From JANWYT01 sp034437555 (GTDB taxonomy: Bacteria; Chloroflexota; Anaerolineae; Aggregatilineales; Phototrophicaceae): a DNA stretch of 64,000 bases. A model generated the notes under the pieces. That model did not search any database and was not told where the DNA came from. It worked only from the letters and a program-made list of their open reading frames with translations. Positions 43,372 through 51,966 of this stretch are shown piece after piece (the first letter of the stretch is position 1; the number at the start of each line of letters is the position of its first letter). Made by a program: the position numbers and the translations under genes. The stretch lies in assembly GCA_034437555.1 (NCBI GenBank), contig DAOTTQ010000055.1:35789-99788 (forward strand), given 5' to 3'.

Positions 43372-44427
43372 ATGCCAACCCCCACACTAAAGGGCATTAC
43401 TGCCAGCCAAATTAGTACCGCACGCATTAGCACGCGCCTTCTTACTAGTGGCGATGAAAACGGCACGCCCGTTATTTTCTTGCATGGTAACGTCAGCACC
43501 GCGACATTCTGGGAAGAAACCATGCTCGCATTGCCAAAGGGCTATCGCGCTATTGCCTATGACCAACGCGGTTATGGCGATGCCGACCCCGACAAAAAGA
43601 TTAACGCCACGCTAGGGCTTGCCGACCTTGCCGATGACCTTATCGCGTTGATGGACACCCTAAAAATTAGCAAAGCGCATCTTGTCGGGCATTCTGCTGG
43701 CGGTAGTGTGCTATGGCGTTTTATGATGGAGTACGCCGACCGCGCCCGTAGCGTCAGCGTGGTGTGTCCTGGCTCACCTTATGGTTTTGGTGGTACAAAA
43801 TTAGACGGCACACCCGTTCATGATGATTTTGCAGGCACAGGCGGCGGCACAGTAAACACGGCGTTTCCGCCCATGCTAACCGCAGGTGAGCGCGGTGATG
43901 GGCAAGGCACGCCCCGTTGGACAATGCAATCTTTCTACTTTAAGCCCCCTTTTAAGCCCGCCCGCGAGGAAGATTTACTATCGTCAATGCTGGATACGCA
44001 CGTGGGCGAACAAGATTACCCCGGTGATATGAACCCCTCTAGCAATTGGCCCAACGTTGCGCCCGGCAAATGGGGCATGGTGAACGCACTTTCGCCCGCC
44101 TATGCTAAAGACCCATCGGCACTCTATGGCTTAGACTACAAGCCGCCTGTTTTGTGGGTGCGCGGTAGTGACGACCAAATTATTGGCGATATGAGCTTTT
44201 TTGACCTTGCCACGCTGGGCAAATTAGGTCTTGTCCCCGACTATCCCGGCGATGAAGTACATCCGCCCCAACAGATGATAGCGCAAACGCGCAACGTGCT
44301 AGAAGCCTATAAAGCCAGTGGTGGAAGCTACGAAGAAGTGAACATTGAAAACACGGGTCATTCGCCCTACATCGAAAACCCCACCGCCTTTAATAGCGCG
44401 TTCCATGCGTTCTTGGGCAAGCACTAA
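43372..44427 (+). CDS. Alpha/beta hydrolase
   Basis: A 351-residue alpha/beta-hydrolase. The oxyanion motif VIFLHGNVSTATFW (about residues 34-47), AYDQRGYGDAD, the nucleophile elbow VGHSAGGSVLW (Ser about 111), the acid in LWVRGSDDQI (about 260-269) and the final His in NTGHSPYIENP (about 325-335) form a complete triad. There is a cap insertion of about 100 residues between the elbow and the acid. No signal peptide. Substrate unknown; its position after a KAS III-like enzyme suggests an acyl or polyketide-like product. AAGGAG lies eight bases before the ATG. Confidence 0.86.
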   Translation: MPTPTLKGITASQISTARISTRLLTSGDENGTPVIFLHGNVSTATFWEETMLALPKGYRAIAYDQRGYGDADPDKKINATLGLADLADDLIALMDTLKISKAHLVGHSAGGSVLWRFMMEYADRARSVSVVCPGSPYGFGGTKLDGTPVHDDFAGTGGGTVNTAFPPMLTAGERGDGQGTPRWTMQSFYFKPPFKPAREEDLLSSMLDTHVGEQDYPGDMNPSSNWPNVAPGKWGMVNALSPAYAKDPSALYGLDYKPPVLWVRGSDDQIIGDMSFFDLATLGKLGLVPDYPGDEVHPPQQMIAQTRNVLEAYKASGGSYEEVNIENTGHSPYIENPTAFNSAFHAFLGKH

Positions 44428-44492
44428 ACAGTTTAAGCCTTCAACAAAAAGTGAGGGGTGAACAGTACACCATTACCCTAGCCTAAAAACAA

Positions 44493-44516
44493 AAAAGCCC
44501 CTTAGTAGGGGCTTTT
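44493..44516 (-). terminator. Rho-independent terminator of the tRNA-Leu gene
   Basis: AAAAGCCCC (44493-44501) pairs with GGGGCTTTT (44508-44516) over a 6-base loop. On the minus strand it is followed by TTGTTTTTAGG. It starts five bases after the tRNA 3' end. Confidence 0.8.
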
Positions 44517-44520
44517 GGTG

Positions 44521-44602
44521 TGCCGAAGGTGGGAGTCGAACCCACACGCCTTTGGGGCAGTCGCTTTTGAGGCGACCGTGTCTGCCATTTCACCACTTCG
44601 GC
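44521..44602 (-). tRNA. tRNA-Leu (anticodon CAA)
   Basis: An 82-base class II tRNA on the minus strand. The acceptor stem GCCGAAG pairs with CTTCGGC, discriminator A. The anticodon stem GTCGC/GCGAC carries the loop CTCAAAA with anticodon CAA (44567-44569), reading UUG. It has a long variable arm (CCCCAAAGG region) as leucine tRNAs do, and a TPsiC arm GTGGG-TTCGACT-CCCAC. CCA is not encoded directly after the discriminator. A promoter and terminator flank it. Confidence 0.95.
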
Positions 44603-44630
44603 ATTTGGTGTATTATTGTGTGCGTGCATG

Positions 44631-44659
44631 ATATTACTGATACCACTCACAAAAGTCAA
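44631..44659 (-). promoter_or_regulatory. Promoter of the tRNA-Leu gene
   Basis: On the minus strand TTGACT (44659-44654), 17-base spacer and TAATAT (44636-44631), with the predicted start about 22 bases before the tRNA. It abuts the divergent ECF sigma gene (ATG at 44666). Confidence 0.6.
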
Positions 44660-44665
44660 TAGCGT

Positions 44666-45271
44666 ATGGCGCAACAAGACGAACAAACTTTAATACAGCA
44701 AGCCCAAAAAGGACAGCTGGACGCATTTAACCAGCTTGTCTTATTGTACCAAGACCCATTGTATACGGTGGCGTTTCGCTTAATGGGCGATAGTGCTGCT
44801 GCCATGGACATGACGCAAGAGGCTCTGATTACTGCATACCAAAAAATAGGCTCTTATGCAGGCGGCAACTTTGGCGCATGGCTACGGCGCATTGTCACCA
44901 ATCGCTGTTATGATGAGCTACGCAAGAACAAACGCCATCGAACCACGTCCCTAGATGATATGGGGCTTGGTGATGACGGTATCATATTACCCGACAACAG
45001 CCCATCGCCCGAGCGTGTGGCACAAGATAACGAACTTCAGCAAGCCCTACAAGACTGTATCCAAAGCTTAAACCCCGACCAACGCCTTATTTTAGTGCTT
45101 AGTGACGTGCAAGGCATGGCGTACCAAGAAGTATCCGAACAAACGGGTGTGGCACTAGGGACAGTTAAATCTCGGCTGAGTCGGGCGCGTTTGGCAATGC
45201 GCCAATGCCTGATGCAGTTTGAGGAACTTTTACCTGCTGAGTTTCGTCTATTTACTAAACCAAACACATAG
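44666..45271 (+). CDS. ECF-family RNA polymerase sigma factor
   Basis: A 201-residue sigma-70 of the extracytoplasmic-function type. Region 2 (DAFNQLVLLYQDPLYTVAFRL, then DMTQEALITAYQKIGSYAGGNFGAWLRRIVTNRCYDELRKNKR, split here) and region 4 (LNPDQRLILVLSDVQGMAYQEV and GTVKSRLSRARLAMRQCL) are complete. It directs polymerase to stress or envelope genes when released by its partner, the membrane protein encoded 10 bases downstream. No clear ribosome-binding site is seen before the ATG. Confidence 0.93.
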   Translation: MAQQDEQTLIQQAQKGQLDAFNQLVLLYQDPLYTVAFRLMGDSAAAMDMTQEALITAYQKIGSYAGGNFGAWLRRIVTNRCYDELRKNKRHRTTSLDDMGLGDDGIILPDNSPSPERVAQDNELQQALQDCIQSLNPDQRLILVLSDVQGMAYQEVSEQTGVALGTVKSRLSRARLAMRQCLMQFEELLPAEFRLFTKPNT

Positions 45272-45281
45272 AACTTAAACC

Positions 45282-46292
45282 ATGATGCCTAATTTTGAAC
45301 TTTCTGACCAAGACGCAGAGATATTATCTGCTTATATTGATAACGCGCTTTCTCCATCAGAACGCGCTGCCCTAGAACAACGCCTAAAAACAGAGGCGGG
45401 CTTGCGCCAAGAACTAGCGGACTTACAGCGAATGGTGAGCGCACTTAACGCCATGCCCACGCTAAAAGCCCCGCGTGACTTTAGGCTTACGCCCGAACAA
45501 GTGGGGCAAACGCGCATCATTCGCGGTGGCTTTAACCGCTTCATTGGCTTAGGAAGCGCGGCGGCAGTGTTCTTGTTGGTCATTGGCGCAGGGGTGTTAC
45601 TCTCTAATCGCCCTGGCGATAATGTGCCATCGGTTGCTAGTGCGCCCACCCAAACCGCCCCTGCCGTTGCTACAGAAACCCCCACGCTTGAGGGCTTTCC
45701 TTCTGACAATGCGGGCGAAGGTGTAGATAATGAGACCGTCACCCCCATTGCCGAAGCCCAAGACGTACCGCCTCCCCAACAAGGTGATACGGCTCTAACG
45801 CCCTCTGTTGCTAATATTGGTGAACCTGCGGAATCTACATCAGACGTAGAAGCCTTACCGTTTAACATAGATAGCGCAGGTGGTGGCGCACCACAAGCCA
45901 TCCTAGAGACTTCTTCCGCAGACGTGCAAGAAACGTCCCCCACCGAAGAAGAAACCGCCGATAGTGCGGTTAGCGCATTTTCATCAGAGATGCAAGACGT
46001 AATGCCTACCAATGAGATTGCCGATACTGCACTTTTTGCGGTAGAGAGCGTGAGTATCATTGAAGAAACCCCCATCCCCACTAACGACTTAGCGCGTAGC
46101 ATGGGCAGTATGCCAGAGGAAACCCAAGCCCTTGAGAGCGAAAGCGAGATGAGTGGTGCCACGATGATGAGTGCGCCCCCGCCCATGCCAGAAGGCGCAA
46201 ACGCCAGAAGCGTGCCAGCCCCTACGCAAAATCTACTTTCGGCTTTTGTGGTTTTGGTGCTAAGTGTGTTGCGCTTGTTTGGCTTGTTCTAA
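45282..46292 (+). CDS. Anti-sigma factor-like membrane protein without a zinc motif
   Basis: A 336-residue protein starting ATGATG. Residues about 8-70 (DQDAEILSAYIDNALSPSERAALEQRL and LRQELADLQRM) look like the helical sigma-binding region of zf-HC2 anti-sigma factors, but the usual H-x3-C-x2-C is missing. A transmembrane helix at about 87-107 (GLGSAAAVFLLVIGAGVLLS) leads to a long acidic, Thr/Pro/Ser-rich external region and a second hydrophobic segment at the C-terminus (FVVLVLSVLRLFGLF). Its place right after the ECF sigma gene supports the role. Confidence 0.75.
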   Translation: MMPNFELSDQDAEILSAYIDNALSPSERAALEQRLKTEAGLRQELADLQRMVSALNAMPTLKAPRDFRLTPEQVGQTRIIRGGFNRFIGLGSAAAVFLLVIGAGVLLSNRPGDNVPSVASAPTQTAPAVATETPTLEGFPSDNAGEGVDNETVTPIAEAQDVPPPQQGDTALTPSVANIGEPAESTSDVEALPFNIDSAGGGAPQAILETSSADVQETSPTEEETADSAVSAFSSEMQDVMPTNEIADTALFAVESVSIIEETPIPTNDLARSMGSMPEETQALESESEMSGATMMSAPPPMPEGANARSVPAPTQNLLSAFVVLVLSVLRLFGLF

Positions 46293-46294
46293 AG

Positions 46295-47389
46295 ATGCGT
46301 ATTGGCGTATTAGCAACCAGCCTTCAAGGGCATGATGGCTGGTCGGATTACGCGCGTCATGTGGCACTAGCACTCATTGCCGAAGGGCAAGAAGTGGTTG
46401 CCCTCACCCAAGACATCACCCCAGAAGTAACCGTGCCACAAGTGGCGTGCTTGCCAAAAATTGCCCCTCTCGGCAGAAAACAAGTGTTAAGGTTGCGGGG
46501 CGCACGCCAAAAAGCCCACCAAGCCCTCTTAGGGTGTGATGTGGTGCATGTGCTGGCAGAACCGTATGCGCTGCTAGGTGCGTGGCTGGCGGGCAACCGC
46601 CCATTCTTTATTACAGGGCATGGCACATACGTTAATTTGCCCCGTATGACGCGCCTTATACCCTTTCATTGGGGCTATCGCTGGGCGTTTGCAAAAAGTA
46701 GCCTCATTTGCGTTAGCCATTACACCGCCTCTGTTGCAAAAGCGGTCATGCCAGCGCTGAAAACGCACGTGATTACCAATGGTATTGACGCAAATGAACG
46801 ACCTTACACGCTTTCATCATCTAAAACCAGCCGTATTATCCTTACCAGTGGGGGGATTAAGCCACGCAAAGGCACGCTAGAATTGGTGAATGCGCTGGCA
46901 AGCGTGCGTGACGTACTGCCTGATGTGCAGTGCTACATTGTGGGCAATGCCCCTGATAACGCCTATACAGGTCGTGTAAAAGACGCTATCGCCACACACC
47001 ATTTACAAGAGAACGTGCATTTAACAGGCTTTATCTCTCAAGAAGCCTTGCGCCAGCACTATGCCGAAGCCGATGTATTTGTGATGCCATCCATCAACGA
47101 AGGGTTTAACTTTGAGGGGTTTGGATTGGTGCATTTACAGGCGGGTTTGGCGGGCTTGCCCACCATTGGCACAAAGGGCTGTGGTGCAGAGGATGCCATC
47201 ATAGACGGACAGACGGGCATGCTATTGTCACAAGACACGCTACGAGACACACTTGCCCCTGCTATTTTACGCCTGTTACAGCACCCCGATGAAGCGCAAC
47301 ACTTGGGGCAGAATGGGCGAGCCTATGCCCTAACGCAATCGTGGGAACGGGTGGCGCAAGCCATGATAAGCGTTTATTCGCGCCGTTAA
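46295..47389 (+). CDS. GT4-family glycosyltransferase
   Basis: A 364-residue GT-B glycosyltransferase. The N-terminal domain has VHVLAEPYALLGAW and ITGHGTYVN. The C-terminal donor-binding domain has ILTSGGIKPRKGTLELVNAL (about residues 185-204), YIVGNAP, and the GT4 motif DVFVMPSINEGFNFEGFGLVHLQA (split about 264-287; E-x7-E). Such enzymes add sugars to lipids or polysaccharides from nucleotide sugars. It starts two bases after the anti-sigma stop, so all three genes from 44666 are probably one transcript. Its stop overlaps the stop of the convergent histidine kinase. Confidence 0.88.
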   Translation: MRIGVLATSLQGHDGWSDYARHVALALIAEGQEVVALTQDITPEVTVPQVACLPKIAPLGRKQVLRLRGARQKAHQALLGCDVVHVLAEPYALLGAWLAGNRPFFITGHGTYVNLPRMTRLIPFHWGYRWAFAKSSLICVSHYTASVAKAVMPALKTHVITNGIDANERPYTLSSSKTSRIILTSGGIKPRKGTLELVNALASVRDVLPDVQCYIVGNAPDNAYTGRVKDAIATHHLQENVHLTGFISQEALRQHYAEADVFVMPSINEGFNFEGFGLVHLQAGLAGLPTIGTKGCGAEDAIIDGQTGMLLSQDTLRDTLAPAILRLLQHPDEAQHLGQNGRAYALTQSWERVAQAMISVYSRR

Positions 47390-49083
47390 ACTTGGGCTTT
47401 GGGCAAAATAATGATAAACGTGCTTCCTTTGCCGATTTCGCTTTCTACTTCTAGCCTTCCTTGATGATTTTTGACAATCTCATAGGCAATGCTTAATCCT
47501 AAACCTGTGCCTGTTTGGCGCGTCTCTATCCTATAAAACGGCTCAAAGATGTGCATAGTACTTTCAGCTGCCATGCCCTGTCCCGTATCTTGAATGTGGA
47601 TAGAGGCGTTTTGCCCGTCGTCCTTTAGGGTTATACGAATCTCTCCGCCTTCTGGGGTGTAAATGATAGCGTTTGCCACAATGTTGGTGATTACTTGTTG
47701 TAAGCGCGGTGAATCAGCAACCAATGCAACGGGCAATTCGGGATAGTGTACACTAATGACGATATGTTTTTGCTCGGCTTCAAAAATTTGGATTGCCACC
47801 ACATCATCAACCACTGTTTGTAAAATCACGCTTTGCTTGTTTAGCCTTATTTCGCCATGCTCAAAGTTGGCAAGGTCTAGTAAGTCGCTTACCAGCCGAT
47901 TCATACGCTTAATAACACGCTCAAGAGAATCTAGGTGGGTGGGCATTTCATTAGGTTGACGTTGCATCAAATACAGGCGCGTGTTTAGGTTGGTAATGGG
48001 CGTTCGTAGCTCATGGGCAGCATTGGCAATAAACCGCGCTTGTTGAGCTTTTTCGGCTTCTAGCTCTAGTGTGCGCTCGTGTACTTTTTGCTCTAGTTCT
48101 TCGGAACGTTGGGCGTTCAGGATGGCAATGGCGGCTTTATCCGCAAAGGCTTTAACGCGCTCGGCATCCTCATTCGTAAACATGCCAATCAGGTCACTAT
48201 CAAGGTTAATGAAACCCAGACAAACGCCATTCGCCACAATCGGCACGCCCAAGTATGACCGAATCCATGCCGTTGTAGGCGTTATCTTCCACGCGGGGTC
48301 TTGGGTAACATCATCAATAACGATGGGAACAAGCGTTTGTTTAATGATTTCGTACTTTTTGCTCTCGCTTAGGGTCTGCTCTATTTCGGGGTAAAAAGAG
48401 GTGTGGTTATGCCCAAGTTGGCTGGCAATCTTTACGCCTTTCTGGGTTAAAATCACAATGGTGCCTGCTTTTGCCTGTGGCACGATGACCTGTATCAGGT
48501 ATTCCAGCACTTTGTCTAACACCAACGACAAATCGCGCTCGCTCACCAGCATGGTCACGGCATCGCGTAAGCCATTAGAAAAGTCACGTTGTTTTTTTTC
48601 GTTTTCTACGCGCTCGGTGATGTTTTGCAAAACGCCCTGAATTTGAAACACTTCACCATTAGGCGAGCGCAAGCATTGCGCCATGTCTCTTAACCACAAA
48701 ATTGCCTGATTTGGCAAATTCACTCTAAATTCGGCGGTGTGTTCTTTTCGCTCTATCACAGTTTGAATGTGTTGTTGGTACAGGCTAATGTCTTGGGGAT
48801 GAACGATGCTCTCCCACCCCCCCATCTTTATCACAGATTCTAAGGGATAGCCTACGACCCGTTCTGGCGCCCCCAATATCCAGTCAAAATGAATCGATTT
48901 GTCGGGATTTACGTATAAGGCATAGGGAACTTCACTCATCAAGCGTGACACTGCTTGATAGCGATTCGTCAGCGTTCCATCGCTTCTTTCTGCTATACTA
49001 GGAGGGAGTGGCGGGTTTTTTTGTAGCCTCTGTATCCAATGCCTTAGTAATTCCAGCATGAGTGTTTCCCCCAAAAATATCAA
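47386..49083 (-). CDS. Soluble sensor histidine kinase (PAS - GAF - HisKA - HATPase)
   Basis: A 565-residue kinase without transmembrane segments. PAS domain (about residues 40-160, ending GVLQNITERV), GAF domain (about 175-320, with GVCLGFINLDSD), coiled coil (SEELEQKVHERTLELEAEK), HisKA with His357 in FIANAAHELRTPITNL, and HATPase_c with N-box ITNIVANAIIYT, G1 DTGQGMA and G2 GTGLGLSIAYEIV. It is related in layout to the kinase at 5493 but lacks the 7TM part. No partner regulator is adjacent. A second possible start is Met9 (MLELLRHW). It ends in a TTAA shared with the stop of the convergent glycosyltransferase. Confidence 0.9.
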   Translation of the reverse strand: MIFLGETLMLELLRHWIQRLQKNPPLPPSIAERSDGTLTNRYQAVSRLMSEVPYALYVNPDKSIHFDWILGAPERVVGYPLESVIKMGGWESIVHPQDISLYQQHIQTVIERKEHTAEFRVNLPNQAILWLRDMAQCLRSPNGEVFQIQGVLQNITERVENEKKQRDFSNGLRDAVTMLVSERDLSLVLDKVLEYLIQVIVPQAKAGTIVILTQKGVKIASQLGHNHTSFYPEIEQTLSESKKYEIIKQTLVPIVIDDVTQDPAWKITPTTAWIRSYLGVPIVANGVCLGFINLDSDLIGMFTNEDAERVKAFADKAAIAILNAQRSEELEQKVHERTLELEAEKAQQARFIANAAHELRTPITNLNTRLYLMQRQPNEMPTHLDSLERVIKRMNRLVSDLLDLANFEHGEIRLNKQSVILQTVVDDVVAIQIFEAEQKHIVISVHYPELPVALVADSPRLQQVITNIVANAIIYTPEGGEIRITLKDDGQNASIHIQDTGQGMAAESTMHIFEPFYRIETRQTGTGLGLSIAYEIVKNHQGRLEVESEIGKGSTFIIILPKAQV

Positions 49084-49152
49084 TAAGTGTTTCCTTAAAG
49101 TATAACCGTTTTATGTAATCTGTGCGTTCAAAGAGAATTGAAAGGCAATTCG

Positions 49153-50853
49153 ATGACAACACAATCACAACCAACTTGGGTAAAAGAGGCGTTTCGGACA
49201 ATCGGAGGGGCTGTTGTTTCCTATATTAACCAAAAACGGCTTGAAGATACGAAGTCTTATACCATCGAACTAAGTTTGCCCTCGCAAATGCCCGCGTTAC
49301 CGTCGGGGCGCAATATGATTCAGGAACGCCTTTTTGGTAAGCCCGCCCTTAGCTTGCTAGAGCTAGACCAAGCCTTTAAGCGCATTGCCGATGCCCCTCA
49401 CATTCGCGGGGTGTTGCTTAAAATGAGCGGCTTTGCAATGCCTTTGGCAGATTTGACCGCACTAAGAGATAGCATTTTGCGCCTAAGAAAAGCAGGTAAG
49501 CGCGTTACAGCGTATGCACAAGGCTATGACAACGCCACTTATTATGTTGCCAGCGCGTGCGATGCCATTTGGCTACAGCGTGGGGGCATGCTAGTGACAA
49601 CGGGCTTATTGCGCCAACAAGTGTTTCTAAAGAACGCCCTAGAAAGCGTGGGCGTAGCGTTTGATAGTGTAGCCATTAGTCCCTTTAAGAGCGCAACCGA
49701 TGCCCTAACGCGCACAGAACCTTCGCCAGAAACCGATGCCCAAACCAATTGGTTACTTGATTCTACATATGAAGTATTCACACAAGCCATTGCCAACGGG
49801 CGCAACGTTAGCCTAGATGCCGTCCATGCCATGATAAACACCGCGCCCCACACCGATACCCAAGCCAAAGAAGCTGTGTATGTGGACGCATTGTGCAATG
49901 AAGAGGACTTTTCGCGGTTATTAGATGGTGAAACGATAGTGATGTGGGAAGAAGCCACCAACCGCTTACCCTTGCGCGTAGCGATTGCCCCCGATGCGGT
50001 GATTGCCGTCTTGCCCCTAACAGGCACTATTTACAATGGCAAAAGTAGTGACCAACCCATAGATATTCCATTGCCCATTGTGGGCGATGACCGCTTGGGC
50101 GATGTCACCGTTGTGCAACAAATTCGCATCTTGATGAAGATGGACACCGTAAAAGCCGTTGTGCTGTATATTGATAGCCCGGGTGGGTCGGCGACTGCTT
50201 CTGAAGCCATTGCCAGCGCACTAGACGAACTTGCCAAAAAGATGCCCGTTGTGGCGTGCATGGGGGGCGTGGCAGCTAGTGGCGGTTACTACATTGCCAC
50301 CAGTGCCGATTACATTGTCGCACAGCCTACCACCATCACAGGCTCCATCGGGGTGATTACAGCAAAATTGGTGAATACAGACACGCTTAAAAAACTCCGC
50401 CTAAACCCCTTCTATTATTTGCGCGGGCAAAACGCGGACATCTTCGCGCCCATTAACGCCTTTACCGAAGAACAACGTGCTAAAGTGGTTGCATCTATCC
50501 AAAGCATTTATGACGTTTTCATTGAGCGCGTGGCAAATGCCCGTAAAATGAAGCCCGAAAGCGTGGATGCCATTGGCGGTGGGCGCGTGTGGACAGGGGC
50601 GCAAGCCCTAGAAAACGGGCTAGTGGATGAGCTAGGCGGATTGCACGAAGCCGTAAACAAGGCGCGTGAACTGGCAAATTTGCCCCAAGACACGCCCATC
50701 TTTATCCAACGCGCCCCACAAGGCACGCCCCTAGTGGCACAGCTTGCCGAAAAAGTGAACCCTGCGGCAGCAGTGCGCTATTGGCTAAACAACCTAACCG
50801 AACTCACCAAAGGGCAAGCCCTGTTATTATTGCCCAGCGAATGGCGCGATTAA
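49153..50853 (+). CDS. sppA: Signal peptide peptidase SppA-type protease (67K type)
   Basis: About 566 residues from the ATG at 49153, with AAAGG upstream; a TTG at 49138 would include that site. Two ClpP-fold halves. The N-terminal half carries the general base Lys in ISPFKSATDALTR (about residue 180), and the C-terminal half the nucleophile Ser in GGVAASGGYYIATSAD (about 383), followed by TITGSIGVITAK. This Ser-Lys arrangement is that of bacterial SppA, which clears signal peptides and membrane protein fragments. No obvious N-terminal membrane helix is seen, unlike E. coli SppA, so it may be peripheral or cytoplasmic. Confidence 0.88.
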   Translation: MTTQSQPTWVKEAFRTIGGAVVSYINQKRLEDTKSYTIELSLPSQMPALPSGRNMIQERLFGKPALSLLELDQAFKRIADAPHIRGVLLKMSGFAMPLADLTALRDSILRLRKAGKRVTAYAQGYDNATYYVASACDAIWLQRGGMLVTTGLLRQQVFLKNALESVGVAFDSVAISPFKSATDALTRTEPSPETDAQTNWLLDSTYEVFTQAIANGRNVSLDAVHAMINTAPHTDTQAKEAVYVDALCNEEDFSRLLDGETIVMWEEATNRLPLRVAIAPDAVIAVLPLTGTIYNGKSSDQPIDIPLPIVGDDRLGDVTVVQQIRILMKMDTVKAVVLYIDSPGGSATASEAIASALDELAKKMPVVACMGGVAASGGYYIATSADYIVAQPTTITGSIGVITAKLVNTDTLKKLRLNPFYYLRGQNADIFAPINAFTEEQRAKVVASIQSIYDVFIERVANARKMKPESVDAIGGGRVWTGAQALENGLVDELGGLHEAVNKARELANLPQDTPIFIQRAPQGTPLVAQLAEKVNPAAAVRYWLNNLTELTKGQALLLLPSEWRD

Positions 50854-50896
50854 AACACCCTTTAACCCCACGGATAAACCAGAAAGAGTAGCACGT

Positions 50897-51493
50897 ATGG
50901 ATTTACTGATTGCAACGCACAACCAAGGCAAAATACAAGAGTACCGCGAAATGCTGGCAGACTTGCCGTTTAACATTGTGGGCTTGGGTGATATTGGCTT
51001 GGGTGCGGTAGATGTGGATGAAACAGGCACAACCTTTGAAGAAAACGCCATCCTAAAAGCCGTAACGTATGCCCGCGCTAGTGGGCGTATGGCAATTTCG
51101 GATGATAGCGGTATTTGCGTGGATGCCTTAGACGGTGCGCCCGGCATTTATAGCGCACGCTATGGCAATATGCCCGATGATGCCACACGGCGCACACACC
51201 TTTTAGAGAATATGGTGGGCGTTCCAGAAGCAGAACGCACCGCCCATTTTGTGTGTGTAATTGCCGTTCATCACCCCGCTAATGGGCGCACTATGGTCAT
51301 TGAAGGGACTTGTGACGGGCGCATCTTGCCCGAAGAACGCGGTGAAGGGGGATTTGGCTATGACAGGCTGTTTTTGCCAGAGGACTATAGCGAATCCTTT
51401 GGCGAAATGCCCGTAGAACAAAAAAACGCCCTCAGCCATCGTGGGCGTGCCGTTGCTAAATTGCCCGAAGTGTTGCAAGCCATCCTGTCTTAA
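50897..51493 (+). CDS. rdgB: RdgB/HAM1 non-canonical purine NTP pyrophosphatase
   Basis: A 198-residue HAM1 protein. LLIATHNQGKIQEYREMLAD (about residues 3-22), TGTTFEENAILKA (about 48-60), AISDDSGICVDALDGAPGIYSARYG (split about 72-96, with the catalytic Asp), GEGGFGYDRLFLP and the C-terminal KNALSHRGRA are all intact. It hydrolyses XTP, ITP and dITP to monophosphates, keeping deaminated purines out of DNA and RNA. It follows sppA by 43 bases on the same strand and may share its transcript. Confidence 0.95.
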   Translation: MDLLIATHNQGKIQEYREMLADLPFNIVGLGDIGLGAVDVDETGTTFEENAILKAVTYARASGRMAISDDSGICVDALDGAPGIYSARYGNMPDDATRRTHLLENMVGVPEAERTAHFVCVIAVHHPANGRTMVIEGTCDGRILPEERGEGGFGYDRLFLPEDYSESFGEMPVEQKNALSHRGRAVAKLPEVLQAILS

Positions 51494-51553
51494 ATGGCTT
51501 AACACGCCTTAATAGCCTGTGGCATACGGCACAAGTGGGGTATGCCATTTGCG

Positions 51554-51817
51554 CTAGGGTACAAAGTCGGGGGCGCGTGTGCCTAAGCGAATAGAGCGCG
51601 CAATCCCTTCTTCCCTGATAATCCATTCCCTTGCTTCTAGCTTGGCTAAGTGGGGCAATACGCTGGTATGCCCCATATAGCACCCTGTTGCAATCTCGCG
51701 TAGGGTGGGCGATAAGCGGTACATTTGCCAGTAATCACGGATAAACTCATAAACCAAAAAGGTACTCGGTGATAGCTTTTGCATCTTCTCTTTCCCTTCG
51801 TCACATGACAACCTCAC
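51554..51817 (-). CDS. LexA-type DNA-binding domain protein without the peptidase domain
   Basis: An 87-residue protein (or 76 from the internal ATG at 51784). It is essentially the LexA N-terminal winged helix: STFLVYEFIRDYWQMYRLSP, then PTLREIATGCYMGHTSVLPH (recognition helix-turn-helix), LAKLEAREWIIREEGIARSI. LexA normally continues into an S24 autopeptidase; here the frame stops, so RecA-driven self-cleavage cannot occur. A CGAAC-AAAA-GTTCT palindrome, close to the Gram-positive SOS box, lies at 51854-51867, upstream of its start. It is not an obvious truncation of a longer gene, since no peptidase remnant follows. Confidence 0.85.
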   Translation of the reverse strand: MRLSCDEGKEKMQKLSPSTFLVYEFIRDYWQMYRLSPTLREIATGCYMGHTSVLPHLAKLEAREWIIREEGIARSIRLGTRAPDFVP

Positions 51818-51853
51818 ATTACAACTTTCTAACCTTTATCATTATAATGTAAC

Positions 51854-51867
51854 CGAACAAAAGTTCT
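51854..51867. promoter_or_regulatory. SOS-box-like operator
   Basis: CGAAC-AAAA-GTTCT: nine of ten conserved bases of CGAAC-N4-GTTCG. It lies 37 bases upstream of the LexA-type gene start (51817) and about 100 bases upstream of the divergent gene at 51967, so it could control both. Confidence 0.6.
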
Positions 51868-51966
51868 ATTCTAGGGTGCGTATGAGTTTGTATAGAAGCT
51901 CGTTTGTGTGCGTGATATGATGGGCGGACTATTTGTGAGAAAAACCCCACACAGAAAGAGCAGAAA

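Noticed and set aside
45332..46186. 284-codon open frame on the minus strand
   Set aside because: It lies exactly antisense to the anti-sigma gene and is a Ser/Val/Gly-rich shadow produced by that gene's codon bias; no ribosome-binding site or family features.
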